From NCBI GenBank assembly GCA_947497185.1, contig CANMFL010000001.1:124001-188000 (forward strand): 64,000 bases of DNA. Direction: 5' to 3'. A program made the position numbers and the translations under genes. The number at the start of each line of letters is the position of its first letter. Position 1 is the stretch's first letter. The notes under the pieces are model-generated. The model did not search any database and was not told the DNA's origin. It worked only from the letters and a program-made list of their open reading frames with translations. Positions 62,439-64,000 of this stretch are shown here, in pieces. Source of the stretch: an uncultured Paracoccaceae bacterium. GTDB lineage: Bacteria > Pseudomonadota > Alphaproteobacteria > Rhodobacterales > Rhodobacteraceae.

Positions 62439-62808
62439 CCCAGTTCAGCGGCCAGACAGCGCGCCGGTTCTCATCACGATGAGTTCGTTTGAATCCGTGA
62501 CGCCGCGCGGCGCTGTCACGGGCGCGTGGATTATGGGTCAGCTTGATCGTGCGGCGGGCCTCGCAGGCATGAAAATCTCGGGCGGCGATGCGTTGATCTT
62601 GTCGATCAATGAGCTGACCTTTCTCGCCGTTCTGCCAGCGGGTGTAGAATTCGCAATCCATAGCGAGTTGACGCGCAAAGGGAATTCGTCGTTTACGGTT
62701 GCCCTCTCGGGATGGGCTGACGTTAAAGGCGAGTCCATCGGCATTTTCCGCGCCGATGTTGTGCTTGTTGCCGTCGATGAAGATGGGCGTCCGCGCAAGC
62801 TGGCTTAG
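62431..62808 (+). CDS. hotdog-fold acyl-CoA thioesterase
   Basis: 125 residues. PaaI/YciA-like hotdog protein with WIMGQLDRAAGLAGMKISGGDAL and VEFAIHSELTRKGNSSF. Third thioesterase-like gene of this locus and last gene of the operon, overlapping ridA by 8 bases. The remaining 263 bases to marR carry no gene. Confidence 0.8.
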   Translation: MTDPVQRPDSAPVLITMSSFESVTPRGAVTGAWIMGQLDRAAGLAGMKISGGDALILSINELTFLAVLPAGVEFAIHSELTRKGNSSFTVALSGWADVKGESIGIFRADVVLVAVDEDGRPRKLA

Positions 62809-63028
62809 GTGACGGACGCTCTTGCCGCAGTCGCACAACCGCTTGAAGGTTCAACCTCGTCATTGACGGATAACCTGTGCAGTTCGCGATGTTGAAACTA
62901 CAGCGATATTGAAATACCGTCATTAGCTCAGCTCTGATGGCGGTATTTGCACTTGGCGTGTCAACACGCACAAAAAGCGAGCTCTATCTAAATCCACCTT
63001 TGGTCTTTATCTTCAGTTTGAAAAATTG

Positions 63029-63043
63029 ATATATAAAGTAAAT
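63029..63043. promoter_or_regulatory. candidate MarR-type operator, copy 2
   Basis: ATATATAAAGTAAAT lies 28 bases before the marR-type start and differs at one base from the copy at 58507-58521. This position fits autoregulation. Confidence 0.5.
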
Positions 63044-63071
63044 TTTATTGCGCATACCCAAAGGCATTTCG

Positions 63072-63536
63072 ATGAACACTGACTCACAAACCGAAATCAC
63101 CGATGATAATCTTGCACGCCAACGGCTACGCCTCTGGTTGCAAATGCTCAAGGCGACGCGCCACGTCGAAGGTGTGTTGCGCGATGAATTGCGGTCTGGC
63201 TATGATACGACGTTGCCGCGTTTCGATGTTCTTGCCACACTACACGCAACGCCCGAAGGCATGAAGATGAGCGAACTTTCCACGCATCTTGTTGTCTCAA
63301 ACGGGAACGTCACTGGCGTCGTGGACCGTTTGGTCAGCGAAGGTCTGGCCGAGCGCACAAATATGGAAAGCGACCGCAGAGCGTTCTTGGTACGGATCAC
63401 TGAAAAGGGCCGTGTTTTGATGGACGAAATGACAGCTAACCATTTGGAATGGATAGATAAACTATTCGCGGATGTGACCGAAACCGACGCCGCGCGTGGT
63501 ATTTCGATTATGCTCGATATTCGTCGGAAATCTTAA
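63072..63536 (+). CDS. MarR-family transcription regulator
   Basis: 154 residues from ATG 63072 (AAGG at 63061). Winged helix (~55-115): LPRFDVLATLHATPEGMKMS, STHLVVSNGNVTGVVDRLV and the wing ESDRRAFLVRITEKG. MarR proteins often repress aromatic catabolism and are relieved by CoA esters or aromatic ligands. It directly follows the aromatic-CoA operon, whose promoter shares its candidate operator. Confidence 0.9.
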   Translation: MNTDSQTEITDDNLARQRLRLWLQMLKATRHVEGVLRDELRSGYDTTLPRFDVLATLHATPEGMKMSELSTHLVVSNGNVTGVVDRLVSEGLAERTNMESDRRAFLVRITEKGRVLMDEMTANHLEWIDKLFADVTETDAARGISIMLDIRRKS

Positions 63537-63542
63537 GCGCAT

Positions 63543-63577
63543 AAAAAGCCCCCCGTTCATCCAAACGGAGGGCTTTG
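63543..63577. terminator. bidirectional terminator between marR and the leftward SDR gene
   Basis: AAAGCCCCCCGTT-CATCCA-AACGGAGGGCTTT with one mismatch. The minus-strand side runs into TTTTTAT, so it fits best as the end of the SDR gene, and the marR transcript can also end here. Confidence 0.75.
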
Positions 63578-63593
63578 AATTTAGGTTAGCAAT

Positions 63594-64000
63594 TTAAAGC
63601 AGCCCAGTTTCCTTCGCGACGCGGCGGTATCCAGCCCCTGCCGTAAAGCCGCCGTCGATCACAAAATCTTCGCCTGTGATGAACTTTGACCCGTCCGCTG
63701 CAAGGAACAACACGAGTTGCGCCACTTCGTCTGCTTCGCCCGCGCGTTGCGCCGGCGTCATGCTGATCATCGGACCCAGATGCGGGGACGCGCGGTTCAG
63801 ATCGGTCACGATTAAGCCGGGGCAAATCGCGTTCACCCGAATACCGTCGTCCGCGAATTCCATCGCCGCTGTGCGGGTCAAACCACGGATCGCCCATTTC
63901 GACGAGGTATAAGCAGGATCGTAATGGCCCGAAAACGCGCTGTTTGAGGAAATATTCACAATACTCCCCCCACCCGTTTCCGCCATCAATGGTGCCGACA
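63594..64000 (-). CDS. SDR-family oxidoreductase (5' end outside window)
   Basis: The C-terminal 135 residues or so of a short-chain dehydrogenase: VNISSNSAFSGHY carries the catalytic Ser, YTSSKWAIRG the Y-x3-K pair, and VNAICPGLIVTDL and FVIDGGFTAG are standard end motifs. The frame stays open to base 64000. Probably belongs to the same catabolic locus, on the other strand. Confidence 0.92.
   Translation of the reverse strand, partial: SAPLMAETGGGSIVNISSNSAFSGHYDPAYTSSKWAIRGLTRTAAMEFADDGIRVNAICPGLIVTDLNRASPHLGPMISMTPAQRAGEADEVAQLVLFLAADGSKFITGEDFVIDGGFTAGAGYRRVAKETGLL

Overview
The window reads as chromosomal DNA of a marine alphaproteobacterium of the Rhodobacterales (Roseobacter group). 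Pointers to this are a homocysteine methyltransferase and a separate corrinoid protein in place of one long MetH, the F1-ATPase zeta inhibitor (DUF1476), an SspB adaptor with an acidic tail, RNase E with a large acidic insert in its S1 domain, an IalB protein, DUF1194, and a heme peroxidase fused to RTX-like repeats and a Hint domain. Species cannot be fixed from the sequence alone. Genes are densely packed, many overlap by 4 bases (ATGA), and many convergent pairs share hairpin terminators.

Layout. 1-9.7 kb: the end of urate hydroxylase (puuD), an orphan protein, aroK-aroB, a small membrane protein and a secreted protein leading into xerD, a CNNM/CorC-type protein and a HerA-like ATPase. 9.7-16 kb: envelope genes, namely a probable leader or small RNA ahead of an IalB-family gene, a ketosynthase-ACP-lpxD cluster, an L,D-transpeptidase and a DUF882 protein. 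16-23.5 kb: secreted peroxidase, DUF1194, chrA, sspB, fumC with two small genes. 23.5-36.6 kb: P450 with a membrane hydrolase, CcdA, TusA, rne, dctB-dctD, purC-purS-purQ and the ATPase zeta subunit. 36.8-44.4 kb: homocysteine methyltransferase, radical SAM protein, corrinoid protein with a DUF1638 protein, SufE, RNase D, purM-purN and tRNA-Ile2(CAU).

44.4-52.4 kb is different. Directly after the tRNA come remnants of IS3-family transposases, a frame-shifted and truncated FtrA-like regulator gene, a decayed LysR gene and the 3' end of a methyltransferase gene. Intact genes among them are a PadR regulator with a long dyad upstream, a MOSC protein, and a CadC-like membrane regulator divergent from a secreted His-rich TPR protein. 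This looks like an eroding accessory island at a tRNA.

52.4-64 kb holds a LuxR regulator, a two-gene secreted VWA operon, an EamA exporter with a dyad at its promoter, and a CoA-thioester aromatic catabolism operon: a 2-aminobenzoyl-CoA (or salicylyl-CoA) monooxygenase/reductase-like fusion, SDR, two hotdog thioesterases and RidA. A MarR gene follows, and a near-identical 15-bp AT-rich motif lies upstream of both the operon and marR. The best leads are the promoter-hairpin-terminator unit before the IalB gene, the DctD-like regulator lacking GAFTGA, the corrinoid/DUF1638 pair, the shared MarR-type motif, the PadR dyad, the palindrome family at convergent gene ends, and the decayed island.
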